A stretch of 64,000 nucleotides of DNA from an uncultured Clostridia bacterium (GTDB taxonomy: Bacteria; Bacillota; Clostridia; Lachnospirales; CAG-274), in NCBI GenBank assembly GCA_947627425.1, contig CANQVZ010000007.1, forward strand, positions 1-64,000. Reading direction: 5' to 3'. The notes under the pieces are model-generated. The model did not search any database. It saw only the letters and a program-made list of their open reading frames with translations, and was not told the DNA's origin. A program made the translations under genes and the position numbers. How positions within the stretch are numbered: the stretch's first letter is position 1; every line of letters starts with the position of its first letter. This document shows positions 25,233 through 33,888 of this stretch, piece after piece.

Positions 25233-26098
25233 AGCTTGTCCTCCCTTATATTTTTCATACTTTTTATTATATATTTTACATAAATATCCACAATATCTAT
25301 ATCCGTATATGTATATACCATTCTGCTGCCCACGACATCCTCTATTTCGTTAAAAACGGGAACGCCGTTATGGAAAACAAAGTCTATGCCCGCAAAGTCG
25401 GGCTTGAAAAGCTCCGTTATCCTCCGTACCGCCCGTATTTCATCGGAATTTAATGTATATACCTCGGCAGAGCCTCCGAGCGAAAAATTGCTCCTTATGT
25501 CCTTATCTGAACGCCTTAGCATTGCCGTGACTATATCCCCGCCTATTACATACACTCTGAGGTCCCTGCCGATATCAGAGGCAAGCGCCTGAATGACATA
25601 TCCGTCGGGATAGAGGGGCAATAGGCTTATAAGCTTCTCCCTGCTCTCCGCCGAATACACCCTGTCGCCCCCGTGGGAACATGTGGGCTTTATGACAACG
25701 GGATATTCCCTTATATCGTCTATGTTATTATAAACGGGCATAATGTCTATGCCGTTTTGGCTTACATATTCATAGGTAAGCGCCTTGTCGTTGCCTATTT
25801 CGGAAACAAAGCCGCTGTTGAAGCAGCGCACGCCGAGAGCTTCAAGCCTTTTGGTCAGATCGGGACGCATAGCGCGCACTATAGCGAAATCGGGCGGGAG
25901 AGCATTACTCGCCCCTACGGGAAGGGCAGAGGAAATCAAGCCTGCATTGTCATAACCTTTCAAAACGCCGTAGTCTATTTCATCTGTTATTACAAGCTCC
26001 AGCTCGATATCCGCCGCCTTGAACTTATCTATATACCAATTTATATAGCCTGCGTTTTTATTGGCGCTCTCTTTTTCATATATTATAATGCCCCGCAT
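25229..26098 (-). CDS. ATP-grasp ligase, RimK-like, carrying a repeat-derived insert
   Basis: A 289-residue protein. The ATP-grasp core spans about residues 95-280: PVVIKPTCSHGGDRVYSA (ATP-binding loop), RDLRVYVIGGDIVTAMLRRS, FAGIDFVFHNGVPVFNEIED (metal ligands). It resembles the RimK/glutathione-synthetase group that joins an amino acid to a carboxylate. The substrate is unknown. Residues about 61-69 are encoded by a half copy of the palindromic intergenic repeat in frame. The start has GAAGGTGAG upstream. It lies between shikimate kinase and pfkA; I see no pathway link among the three. Confidence 0.85.
   Translation of the reverse strand: MRGIIIYEKESANKNAGYINWYIDKFKAADIELELVITDEIDYGVLKGYDNAGLISSALPVGASNALPPDFAIVRAMRPDLTKRLEALGVRCFNSGFVSEIGNDKALTYEYVSQNGIDIMPVYNNIDDIREYPVVIKPTCSHGGDRVYSAESREKLISLLPLYPDGYVIQALASDIGRDLRVYVIGGDIVTAMLRRSDKDIRSNFSLGGSAEVYTLNSDEIRAVRRITELFKPDFAGIDFVFHNGVPVFNEIEDVVGSRMVYTYTDIDIVDIYVKYIIKSMKNIREDKL
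25894..25919 (-). repeat. Half-site of the palindromic repeat inside a coding sequence
   Basis: Matches 9451-9476, one palindrome plus the CCCCTACG flank, at 23 of 26 positions. It encodes residues around VGASNAL of the ATP-grasp protein without breaking the frame. Confidence 0.75.
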
Positions 26099-26115
26099 AA
26101 GCTCACCTTCTCCGC

Positions 26116-26613
26116 TCAGTAAAAGAGCCTTGCTCTTATTTCCTCCACAATATCCCTTATTTCCTTTTTTCCGCAGTCTATCGTGATGTCCGCATATTTT
26201 TCATAGAGCGGTATTCTTTCATTATACAGATCCTTGAGCGTCTGACCCTCCCTTATGGTCACGCCCCTCTTGGCAAGATTGCCGAGCCTTTTCTTTATTT
26301 CGCCGTAGCTGTGGGCAAGATAAATGATACTGCCCATAGCTTTGAAATGCTCCATAGCGTCCCTGCCGTAGACTGCGCTGCCTCCCGTGGCTATGACGCA
26401 TCTGCGGGATTCTATGGATGCATTGATGTTGTTTTCAAGCTGTATAAAGGCGTCGCTGCCTATGTCGGAAATTATGTCGTGCAGTATCCTGCCCTCTTTT
26501 TCCTGTATCACAAGATCGGAGTCTATAAAGCCGTAGCCCATATTTTTGGCAAGCACAACGCCTATGGTGCTCTTGCCCGCGCCGGGCATACCTATAAGAA
26601 TAATATTGTCCAT
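26116..26613 (-). CDS. aroK: Shikimate kinase
   Basis: A 165-residue P-loop kinase producing shikimate 3-phosphate in aromatic amino acid synthesis. The P-loop is GMPGAGKST at residue 8. The shikimate-binding DSD motif is in YGFIDSDLVIQ, and the family's GGG motif appears as ATGGSAV. The lid has an Arg near LAKRGVTIREGQ. The length is typical for AroK/AroL. No other shikimate pathway gene is nearby. It follows pcrA by 8 nt and is probably co-transcribed with it. Confidence 0.88.
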   Translation of the reverse strand: MDNIILIGMPGAGKSTIGVVLAKNMGYGFIDSDLVIQEKEGRILHDIISDIGSDAFIQLENNINASIESRRCVIATGGSAVYGRDAMEHFKAMGSIIYLAHSYGEIKKRLGNLAKRGVTIREGQTLKDLYNERIPLYEKYADITIDCGKKEIRDIVEEIRARLFY

Positions 26614-26621
26614 ATATCCAC

Positions 26622-28835
26622 CTATATTTTCTTGAGATTGGCAAATCTGCTCATGAGCTTTTTGGTGCCTGCGTTTTTGAACTCCACGGTGACCTCATAG
26701 TCCGCGCCCGCGGGAGCAATATCCTTTACTGCGCCTATGCCGAACTTGATATGCTTTACCATATCGCCCACGGTGTAGTCTATGTCCACATTTTTGGGTT
26801 CGGGCATCTTATAGGGCTTGAAGGTGTTTTTGACGGGATTTCTGTAGTGCACGGTGCTTTCAAAGCCGAACGCGGAATCCGCCTTTCTTACGGTGAGTCC
26901 CTCCTCCTCGCGCTCTATGAGCGTGTGAGGTATCTCCTTTAAAAATCTGGAGGGCAGATTAAAAACTCTCTGTCCGTGCTGGAGCCTGTTCTTTGCTGCC
27001 GTAAGATAGAGATTTCTCTTTGCTCTGGTTATGCCGACATAGCAAAGGCGCCTTTCCTCCTCCATCTCTCTGAACGTGGGATCCTGCAAGGCTCTGTAGC
27101 CCGGAAATATGCTTTCCTCAAAGCCCACTATGAAAACGGTGTCAAATTCAAGACCCTTTGAGGAATGCAAAGTCATGAGCACAACCGTGTCGTCGCCCTC
27201 CGTGAAGTTGTCCACATCGGCAACGAGAGCGACCTCCTCCAAAAACTGCGAAAGCGAGGCGTCCTCGGCATTCTTTTCAAAATCCAGAGCCTTGTTTTCA
27301 AGCTCCTCAAGATTTTCAAGCCTGCTCTGCGCCTCAGCCGTATTCTGAGCTTCAAGCTCGGCTCTGTAGCCCGTGGTTTCGAGTATTTCCTCTATAAGGC
27401 TTGAAACAGGCAGCTCCAAAGCAATATCCATGAGGCTGTACGCAAGCTCCAGAAATTTGCCTATGGCGTTTTTGGTCCTCTGCGATATGCTGTCTATTTC
27501 GGCATAACGGCAAAGCGCTTTATAGAGGCTTATGCCGTTTTCATGCGCAAAGTCGCTTATCTTTGAAACGGTGGTGTCGCCTATGGCGCGCTTCGGCACA
27601 TTTATTATACGCTTTAAAGGCATTTCGTCGTCGGGATTGTTTATGAACCTGAGATAGCCCAGTATGTCCATTATTTCCATTCTGTCATAGAACCTTGTGC
27701 CGCTGAAAATGCGGTAGGGTATGTTGTTTTTTACAAGCTGCTCCTCCACGGCTCTTGAAAGGGCGTTGTTCCTGTAGAGCACGGCGAAGTCCTTATAGCT
27801 TTTGCCCTCATGTACGCCAGCGTTTATGGTCCTGCATATATACATGGCTTCTTCCCTGTCGCCCTCGGCATGGTAGAACCTGAGCTTGTCGCCCTCGCCC
27901 GCATCCGTCCAGAGCGACTTGGACTTTCTAGCCTTGTTCTGCTTTATGACGGCGTTTGCGGAATCAAGTATATGCGATGTGGAGCGATAGTTTTGCTCCA
28001 GCTTTATGACGGTGGTGTCCTTGAAGTCCTTTTCAAAGTCCAATATATTGTTTATGTCCGCGCCTCTCCAGCCGTATATGCTCTGATCGTCATCGCCCAC
28101 AACGCAAAGATTGTGGTACTTGTCGGCAAGGAGCCTCACAAGCTGATACTGCGCGTAGTTGGTGTCCTGATATTCGTCCACCATTATGTATCTGAAGCGT
28201 TCCTGATATTTGTCCAGAATATCCGCTCTTTCTCTGAAAAGCTCCACCGTCTTATATATGAGATCGTCAAAATCAAGGGCGTTGTTTTCCTTTAGTCTTG
28301 ACTGATAAATGGCGTATATTTCCGCCGCCTTCCTCATCCTGAAGTCCTTTTCGACAGACTTCATATATTCCTCCGGGGATGTGAGCTTGTCCTTGCACTG
28401 ACCTATTATGCTCATGAGCATTTTGGGCGGATAGAGCTTTTCGCTGACATTCAGCTCTCTTAAAATGTCCTTCAAAAGTCTTTCGCTGTCCTTAGTGTCG
28501 TATATCGAAAACTTGCTGTTCATGCCCGTTTTGTCTATCTCGCGCCTGAGTATCTTTACACAGGTGGAATGGAAGGTGCTCACCCACACCTCATCGCCGC
28601 GGGGAGTGATGGCGGAAACTCTTTCCTTCATCTCCCTTGCCGCCTTGTTGGTGAAGGTGATGGCAAGTATATTGAAGGGTCTCACGCCCTTTTCAATGAG
28701 ATAGGCTATCCTGTGAGTAAGGACTCTGGTCTTGCCCGAACCCGCTCCCGCAAGCAATAAAAGTGGTCCTTCTGTATGGAGGACCGCCTTTTGCTGCATA
28801 TCGTTAAGCCCCTTAAGCTTATCGTCATTAATCAT
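26622..28835 (-). CDS. pcrA: ATP-dependent DNA helicase PcrA/UvrD
   Basis: A 737-residue superfamily 1A 3'-5' helicase for repair and replication restart. The Q motif is LNDMQQKAV, motif Ia begins ITFTNKAAREM, Walker A is AGAGSGKT, motif II is VDEYQDTNYAQYQL, motif III DDQSIYGWRGA, motif V LMTLHSSKGLEFDTVF, motif VI YVGITRAKRNLYLT. The C-terminal Tudor-like tail present in PcrA is here too (VGDMVKHIKFGIGAVKDI). It overlaps yerC by 8 nt. Confidence 0.96.
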   Translation of the reverse strand: MINDDKLKGLNDMQQKAVLHTEGPLLLLAGAGSGKTRVLTHRIAYLIEKGVRPFNILAITFTNKAAREMKERVSAITPRGDEVWVSTFHSTCVKILRREIDKTGMNSKFSIYDTKDSERLLKDILRELNVSEKLYPPKMLMSIIGQCKDKLTSPEEYMKSVEKDFRMRKAAEIYAIYQSRLKENNALDFDDLIYKTVELFRERADILDKYQERFRYIMVDEYQDTNYAQYQLVRLLADKYHNLCVVGDDDQSIYGWRGADINNILDFEKDFKDTTVIKLEQNYRSTSHILDSANAVIKQNKARKSKSLWTDAGEGDKLRFYHAEGDREEAMYICRTINAGVHEGKSYKDFAVLYRNNALSRAVEEQLVKNNIPYRIFSGTRFYDRMEIMDILGYLRFINNPDDEMPLKRIINVPKRAIGDTTVSKISDFAHENGISLYKALCRYAEIDSISQRTKNAIGKFLELAYSLMDIALELPVSSLIEEILETTGYRAELEAQNTAEAQSRLENLEELENKALDFEKNAEDASLSQFLEEVALVADVDNFTEGDDTVVLMTLHSSKGLEFDTVFIVGFEESIFPGYRALQDPTFREMEEERRLCYVGITRAKRNLYLTAAKNRLQHGQRVFNLPSRFLKEIPHTLIEREEEGLTVRKADSAFGFESTVHYRNPVKNTFKPYKMPEPKNVDIDYTVGDMVKHIKFGIGAVKDIAPAGADYEVTVEFKNAGTKKLMSRFANLKKI

Positions 28836-29127
28836 ATTTATTCTCCAATCGTTTCAAAACAGTATTGTAACCGCCGTTGCCGTAGTTAAGACAGTGATTG
28901 ACACGGCTTATGGTAGCGGTCGAGGCTCCCGTAGCCTTCACTATAGCCTGATAGGTATCGCCCGCCTTAAGCATCTTTGCGACCTCAAGCCTTTGCGCAA
29001 TGGACTGTATTTCCTTTATTGTGCATAGATCCTCAAAAAAATCATAGCAATCTTCAATAGTTTCAAGAGTAAGTATTGCCTCGTACAAGGCCTCTATTCC
29101 CTTATCCTCTGCCAGTGCTTTTATCAT
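28828..29127 (-). CDS. yerC: YerC/YecD-family TrpR-related DNA-binding protein
   Basis: A 99-residue helical protein of the YerC/YecD family, with a TrpR-like helix-turn-helix: LEVAKMLKAGDTYQAIVKAT followed by GASTATISRVNHCLNYG. The tryptophan-repressor fold is shared, but targets and ligand are not established for the family. GAGGTG lies 9 nt upstream of the ATG. In many Firmicutes yerC sits next to pcrA, as here. Confidence 0.93.
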   Translation of the reverse strand: MIKALAEDKGIEALYEAILTLETIEDCYDFFEDLCTIKEIQSIAQRLEVAKMLKAGDTYQAIVKATGASTATISRVNHCLNYGNGGYNTVLKRLENKYD

Positions 29128-29171
29128 TTTTTATCACCTCAGCCCTTAATTTCCTTTTTTTGATATAATTG

Positions 29172-29200
29172 ATTATATCACTTTATTATATGAAAGTAAA
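29172..29200 (-). promoter_or_regulatory. Sigma-A promoter of yerC-pcrA-aroK
   Basis: TTTACT and TATAAT boxes with a 17-nt spacer, divergent from the fba promoter. Confidence 0.65.
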
Positions 29201-29228
29201 CAAATTTTATAAAAATAAATAAAATCGG

Positions 29229-29257
29229 TTGCTTAAAAAACAAAAATATGATATACT
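29229..29257 (+). promoter_or_regulatory. Sigma-A promoter of fba
   Basis: TTGCTT and TATACT boxes, 17-nt spacer, 43 nt upstream of the fba start codon. Confidence 0.75.
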
Positions 29258-29299
29258 GATGTTAATCTAAAATTTAACAATATTAAGGAGGAATTATTT

Positions 29300-30247
29300 A
29301 TGGCATTGGTTACATCAAAGGAAATGTTTGACAAGGCGTTTAAGGGAAAATACGCAATAGGCGCTTTCAACATCAACAATATGGAGATAGTTCAGGGCGT
29401 TATGAGGGGCGCAAAGGCTAAGAACTCCGCTATTATAATGCAGTGCTCAAAGTCAGCGCTCAACTATGCGGGTCCCAAGTGTCTTCTGGGCATGGTAGAG
29501 GCTCTCATTGACGAAACAGGCGTTGATGTTGCTCTTCACCTTGACCACGGTCCCGACCTCGACACTGTTAAGGTATGTGTTGAGAACGGCTTTACATCCG
29601 TTATGTTCGACGGTTCACACTTTGAATACGAGGAGAACGTTGCAAAGACAAAGGAAGTAGTTGACTACGCTCACGCTCACGGCGTTGTGGTAGAGGCAGA
29701 GCTCGGAAAGCTTGCAGGCGTTGAGGACGAAGTAAAGGTAGACTCCGCAAACGCTACCTACACCGATCCCGACCAGGCAGTTGACTTCGTTTCAAGGACA
29801 GGCGTTGACTCTCTTGCAATAGCTATAGGCACAAGCCATGGCGCTTACAAGTTCAAGGGCGAGGCTAAGCTCGACTTTGACAGACTGGCTACCATCACAG
29901 CAAAGCTTGAGGATGCAGGCTTCAAGAACTATCCCATAGTTCTTCACGGCGCATCAAGCGTTGACCCCGCTGTTATAGAGCTTTGCAACAAGTACGGCGG
30001 ACAGATAAAGGGCGCAAGCGGCATACCCATCGAGATGCTCAGAAAGGCAGCCAGCATGGCAGTCTGCAAGATAAATATGGATACCGATATAAGACTTGCT
30101 ATGACGGCAGGCATAAGAAAGTCATTCGCAGAAAAGCCCGACGCATTCGACCCCAGAGGCTACCTCGGAGTTGCAAGAGATATGGTTCAGGAGCTTGTTG
30201 AGTACAAGATCGAGAAGGTGCTCGGCTCCGTTGATTCAATGAAATAA
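29300..30247 (+). CDS. fba: Class II fructose-bisphosphate aldolase
   Basis: A 315-residue zinc-dependent aldolase cleaving fructose 1,6-bisphosphate. The first zinc His and catalytic Asp are in VALHLDHGPDLD. Other signatures are VMFDGSHFEYEENVAKTKEV, VEAELGKLAGVEDE and the phosphate-binding LHGASSVDP and KINMDTDIR. Codon choice (GTT, GCT, GAC, AAG) differs from the ATA/AGG-rich neighbours and fits very high expression. AAGGAGG precedes the ATG. It is monocistronic with its own promoter. Confidence 0.96.
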   Translation: MALVTSKEMFDKAFKGKYAIGAFNINNMEIVQGVMRGAKAKNSAIIMQCSKSALNYAGPKCLLGMVEALIDETGVDVALHLDHGPDLDTVKVCVENGFTSVMFDGSHFEYEENVAKTKEVVDYAHAHGVVVEAELGKLAGVEDEVKVDSANATYTDPDQAVDFVSRTGVDSLAIAIGTSHGAYKFKGEAKLDFDRLATITAKLEDAGFKNYPIVLHGASSVDPAVIELCNKYGGQIKGASGIPIEMLRKAASMAVCKINMDTDIRLAMTAGIRKSFAEKPDAFDPRGYLGVARDMVQELVEYKIEKVLGSVDSMK

Positions 30248-30301
30248 TACAAGGCTTGCAATAAGACATTTTTCGTATATATTTTGTTTACAAAAAATGT
30301 C

Positions 30302-30330
30302 TTGCAAGAGCGCATATAATATGTTATTAT
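30302..30330 (+). promoter_or_regulatory. Likely promoter of the IMP dehydrogenase gene
   Basis: TTGCAA and TATTAT with a 17-nt spacer; a TATAAT starts three bases further on. Transcription would give a leader of about 90 nt. Confidence 0.5.
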
Positions 30331-30359
30331 AATTAATAACTTTTGATCAGCTAACCCGC

Positions 30360-30403
30360 AAAAACGATTGTGAAAATTACTTTTGGCAATCGTTTTTGTT
30401 TTA
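30360..30403 (+). terminator. Candidate attenuator in the IMP dehydrogenase leader
   Basis: Perfect 11-bp stem AAAAACGATTG (30360-30370) / CAATCGTTTTT (30387-30397), 16-nt loop, then GTTTTA. It lies between the promoter and the AAAGGAG site, where it would stop transcription before the gene unless an upstream alternative fold forms. Confidence 0.6.
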
Positions 30404-30426
30404 CCATTACAAAGGAGACAAATAAA

Positions 30427-31938
30427 ATGGCATATTATTTCAAAGAACCTTCCCATACCTTCAGCGAATATCTGCTGGTGCCGGGCTATTCATCGGAGGA
30501 GTGCATACCCGCAAGGGCAAGCCTTAGAACGCCTCTTGTAAAGTACAAAAAGGGACAGGAGGAATGCCCCCTCACCATGAATATACCCCTCGTATCGGCG
30601 ATAATGCAGTCGGTATCGGACGACAACATGGCTATAGCGCTCGCAAAGGAGGGCGGCGTATCATTCATATACGGCTCGCAGACTATAGAACAGCAGGCGG
30701 AAATGATAAGGAGAGTAAAGAGCTACAAGGCAGGCTTTGTAAAGAGCGACTCCAACATAAGACCCGATCAGACGCTTGCGGACATAATAGCGCTCAAGGA
30801 AAAGACGGGACACTCAACGGTAGCCGTTACCGAGGACGGCACAGCTACGGGCAAGCTGCTGGGCATAGTGACGAGCAGAGACTACAGAGTGAGCAGGATG
30901 GATCCCTCCGTAAAGGTAGAGGAATTTATGACGCCCATAGAAAATATGATATATGCCAAGGAGGGCACTACCCTCAAGGAGGCAAACGACATCATATGGG
31001 ACAAAAAGCTCAACGCCCTGCCAATAATTGACGACAATCAAAGACTTGTAGCTTATGTTTTCAGAAAGGACTACGAAAGCCATAAGGAAAACACAATGGA
31101 GCTCCTTGACGACAGGAAGAGATACATCGTGGGCGCAGGCATAAATACAAGGGACTACGCAGAGAGAGTTCCCGCATTGGTAGAAGCGGGCGCGGATGTA
31201 ATATGTATAGATTCGTCAGAGGGCTTTACCGCTTGGCAGAAAAACACCATAAGCTGGGTAAGAGAGCACTACGGCGACAGCGTAAAAATAGGCGCGGGAA
31301 ATGTGGTTGACAAGGACGGCTTCAGATTTCTGGCAGAGGCAGGCGCCGACTTCATAAAGATAGGCATAGGCGGCGGCTCCATATGTATAACAAGAGAGAC
31401 AAAGGGCATAGGCAGAGGTCAGGCTACAGCCGTTATAGAGGTGGCTGCGGCAAGGGACGAATATTTCAAGGAAACGGGAATATACATACCTATATGCTCC
31501 GACGGCGGTATAGTACACGACTACCACATAACGCTGGCGCTTGCAATGGGCTGTGACTTCTGTATGCTGGGAAGATATTTCTCAAGATTTGAGGAAAGCC
31601 CCACAAACAAGGTGATAGTAAACGGAAACTATATGAAGGAATACTGGGGCGAGGGCTCGGCAAGAGCAAGGAATTGGCAGCGCTACGACATGGGCGGAGC
31701 AAGCAAGCTCTCGTTTGAGGAGGGCGTTGACTCATATGTGCCTTATGCGGGCTATCTGCACGACAACCTCGTGATAACGCTTTCAAAGATACGCTCGACA
31801 ATGTGCAACTGCGGAGCGCTTTCCATCCCCGAGCTACAGGAAAAGGCAAGAATAACGCTCGTATCCTCGACAAGTATAGTGGAGGGCGGAGCGCACGATG
31901 TTGTGCTGAAGGACCAGAATGCGGTTTCGGTGAAATAA
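30427..31938 (+). CDS. guaB: IMP dehydrogenase of the Tritrichomonas-like type
   Basis: Oxidises IMP to XMP, the committed step of GMP synthesis. The protein has 503 residues with two CBS domains at about 105-220. The catalytic Cys is Cys320 in [12 protein letters not shown], and the flap Arg419-Tyr420 is in NWQRYDMGG. The sequence [13 protein letters not shown] and the C-terminal [14 protein letters not shown] are those I know from the Tritrichomonas foetus enzyme (503 residues, Cys319, Arg418-Tyr419), long thought to be of bacterial origin. The ATG at 30427 has AAAGGAGAC upstream; the longer reading would pass through the leader hairpin. Confidence 0.95.
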   Translation: MAYYFKEPSHTFSEYLLVPGYSSEECIPARASLRTPLVKYKKGQEECPLTMNIPLVSAIMQSVSDDNMAIALAKEGGVSFIYGSQTIEQQAEMIRRVKSYKAGFVKSDSNIRPDQTLADIIALKEKTGHSTVAVTEDGTATGKLLGIVTSRDYRVSRMDPSVKVEEFMTPIENMIYAKEGTTLKEANDIIWDKKLNALPIIDDNQRLVAYVFRKDYESHKENTMELLDDRKRYIVGAGINTRDYAERVPALVEAGADVICIDSSEGFTAWQKNTISWVREHYGDSVKIGAGNVVDKDGFRFLAEAGADFIKIGIGGGSICITRETKGIGRGQATAVIEVAAARDEYFKETGIYIPICSDGGIVHDYHITLALAMGCDFCMLGRYFSRFEESPTNKVIVNGNYMKEYWGEGSARARNWQRYDMGGASKLSFEEGVDSYVPYAGYLHDNLVITLSKIRSTMCNCGALSIPELQEKARITLVSSTSIVEGGAHDVVLKDQNAVSVK

Positions 31939-31950
31939 AGGAATTTAAAA

Positions 31951-31973
31951 AGGGCGCGCGGCGCCCTTTTTTT
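31951..31973 (+). terminator. Terminator of the IMP dehydrogenase gene
   Basis: Stem AGGGCGC / GCGCCCT with T7 tail, 12 nt after the stop. Confidence 0.85.
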
Positions 31974-31989
31974 ATATTGTTTTTGAGGT

Positions 31990-32050
31990 TGGGGACAGTC
32001 CCGGCTTCGCAGGACAGTCCCCGTTATTGCACAATGCACGCCCCTACAAA
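31990..32050. repeat. Fragments of two intergenic repeat families
   Basis: GGGGACAGTCC-type inverted repeat (31991-32022), followed at 32028-32050 by GCACAATGCACGCCCCTACAA. The second part matches one palindrome of the core family at 40298-40370. The rest of the 270-nt gap to bioY (32051-32211) shows no gene that I can support. Confidence 0.65.
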
Positions 32051-32211
32051 GGTATAGGTTTACCTTATCATTTTGCCCAAAAGCCAAAAGCCCGTCATTA
32101 TCATTTCCGGAATCAGCCTTTTTTCAGATGATGGAGGAAATCGATAAGACGGGCGAGGGTACACTGCTTAAAACATTATAGCAGGGCGGAAGAATATCGC
32201 CCTGCTCCCCC

Positions 32212-32751
32212 TCAATTGGCATTTATGCGCCTTTTTATTTTCTCGCCGAAATACAAAGCGGCGAGCATTTTCAAAATATCAATGACTACAAACGGCGCGG
32301 CGCAGGCGAGGAAAGCCGTTTTCAGATCCGTCTGCATGACGAACGAAAACCACAGCATAGCCATAGCATACACCACGGCTATGCCCGCAAGCATACCCGC
32401 AAACCGTATAAATTTATTTCCGAAGCGATCTATAAAATATCCGCTCAGCAATATCATAACGAAAAATCCTACGAGGCAGCCGCCCGTAGGACCCACGACC
32501 TTTGCGACCCCTCCCGAAAAGCCCGAAAACACGGGCAGACCCGCAAGTCCGAGCAGAAAATAAACCGTATAGCTTAAAAATGTCCTTTTTGTGCCAAGAA
32601 TACAGAGCGAAAAATATATGACAAGGTTAGTGAAGGACACGGGCACGGGACCTATAGGTATCGACATGGGCGCAAGCACACACATAACGGCTGTCATAAG
32701 CGCTGTTTGCGTTATAGTCCTTGTGTTTAAAACGGATCTTCTTTCGTTCAA
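32212..32751 (-). CDS. bioY: Biotin transporter BioY
   Basis: A 179-residue S component of an energy-coupling factor transporter, with six helices. Characteristic sequences are SIPIGPVPVSFTNLVIYFS, SGGVAKVVGPTGGCLVGFF and the C-terminal DILKMLAALYFGEKI. The start is a TTG overlapping the bioB stop (TTGA). No ECF ATPase or EcfT gene is near, so it would use a shared module elsewhere. It forms a two-gene operon with bioB. Confidence 0.92.
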   Translation of the reverse strand: MNERRSVLNTRTITQTALMTAVMCVLAPMSIPIGPVPVSFTNLVIYFSLCILGTKRTFLSYTVYFLLGLAGLPVFSGFSGGVAKVVGPTGGCLVGFFVMILLSGYFIDRFGNKFIRFAGMLAGIAVVYAMAMLWFSFVMQTDLKTAFLACAAPFVVIDILKMLAALYFGEKIKRRINAN

Positions 32752-33701
32752 AGCTCAAACCCCATTTCCTTGAGCATTTTCTTGTCCCTTTGCGCAGCAG
32801 TGCCGTAGGTGGTGAGGAAGTTTCCCGTTATGGCAGAGTCGGCGCCTGCCGAAAACAGCGCCCGCCCGCTTTGCTTAAGCTCCTCCCTGCCCGCTGCCAT
32901 GCGTATGTCGGCAGTCTTGTTTATATATCTGAATACAGCGACCGTCCTTAATATTTCATCCTCGCTCAGAGACCTTGCATTTTCAAAGACTGTATTTTTT
33001 ATGGGCTTTAAAATATTTATGGGTATGGAGTCCGCGCCAAGCTCACGCAGAGCAAAAGCCATATCTATCCTGTCGTTCATGGTCTCGCCCATGCCTATTA
33101 TACCTCCCGAGCAGACCTCAAGCCCTGCTTTTTTGGCAAGCCTTACGGTATTTACCTTGTCCTTGAAGCTATGAGTGGTGCATATGTATTTAAAAAAGCT
33201 CTCCGAGGTCTCCAGATTGCAGTGATATCTTGTGACGCCGCTTCCCTTCAGCCTTTTAAGCTGTTCAAATGTGAGCAGTCCGAACGAGGCGCAAAGTCCT
33301 ATCCCGCTGCACTTGCTTTTCATGAGACGATACGCCCCAAGCGCCTTTTCAAATTCCTCGCCTCTGAGGCTCCTGCCCGAGGTGACCACGGAATAACGAT
33401 GTATTCCCATATCGCGGTGCTCCTTGCAGTCGGCGGTTATATAGTTTTCGTCCAAAAAAGTATACATTCTGACATCTGCGTTATTATGCGCGGACTGCGC
33501 GCAGAAACGGCAGTCCTCTCCGCAGCCTCCCGATCTGCCGTTTATGACGGAACAAAGCTCTGCCCTGTTCCCCTTGTATTTTTTCCTTATATCGTCGGCG
33601 CCCTTCATAAGGCTGCCGAGGTCGGCAGCAACAAGCGCATCTGCCTCCGACCTTGTTATATCCTCTCCGTTAAGCACTTTTTCGGTTATATTGTCTATCA
33701 A
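32748..33701 (-). CDS. bioB: Biotin synthase
   Basis: A 317-residue radical SAM enzyme converting dethiobiotin to biotin. The cluster motif CxxxCxxC is in GGCGEDCRFCAQSAHN. The HCNLETSESFFKYICTTHSF stretch and GGIIGMGETMNDRIDMA are family signatures. The TTG start has GGAGG 9 nt upstream. No bioA, bioD, bioF or bioW is nearby, so the operon has only the last step of the pathway plus an importer. Confidence 0.95.
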   Translation of the reverse strand: MIDNITEKVLNGEDITRSEADALVAADLGSLMKGADDIRKKYKGNRAELCSVINGRSGGCGEDCRFCAQSAHNNADVRMYTFLDENYITADCKEHRDMGIHRYSVVTSGRSLRGEEFEKALGAYRLMKSKCSGIGLCASFGLLTFEQLKRLKGSGVTRYHCNLETSESFFKYICTTHSFKDKVNTVRLAKKAGLEVCSGGIIGMGETMNDRIDMAFALRELGADSIPINILKPIKNTVFENARSLSEDEILRTVAVFRYINKTADIRMAAGREELKQSGRALFSAGADSAITGNFLTTYGTAAQRDKKMLKEMGFEL

Positions 33702-33824
33702 CTTATGTTTCCTCCGTATAATTGAAAATATATATTATTTTAACAGCATATGAGCATATTGTCAACTAATATTTTTTTATAAGTTTACAATCTGCCGCGG
33801 TATACTTAGCCGAAAAAAATGCAT

Positions 33825-33855
33825 AAAAAAACACCTCAGCTTTGACTGAGATGTT
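33825..33855 (-). terminator. Terminator of the sugar transferase pair
   Basis: Stem AACATCTCAG / CTGAGGTGTT (one wobble pair) with T tail on the minus strand. Confidence 0.75.
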
Positions 33856-33888
33856 TTTTTGATATATCTTATTTTTATACCTGTATCT

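Noticed and set aside
32748-33701. Complete biotin operon
   Set aside because: Only bioB and bioY are present; flanking genes belong to other functions.
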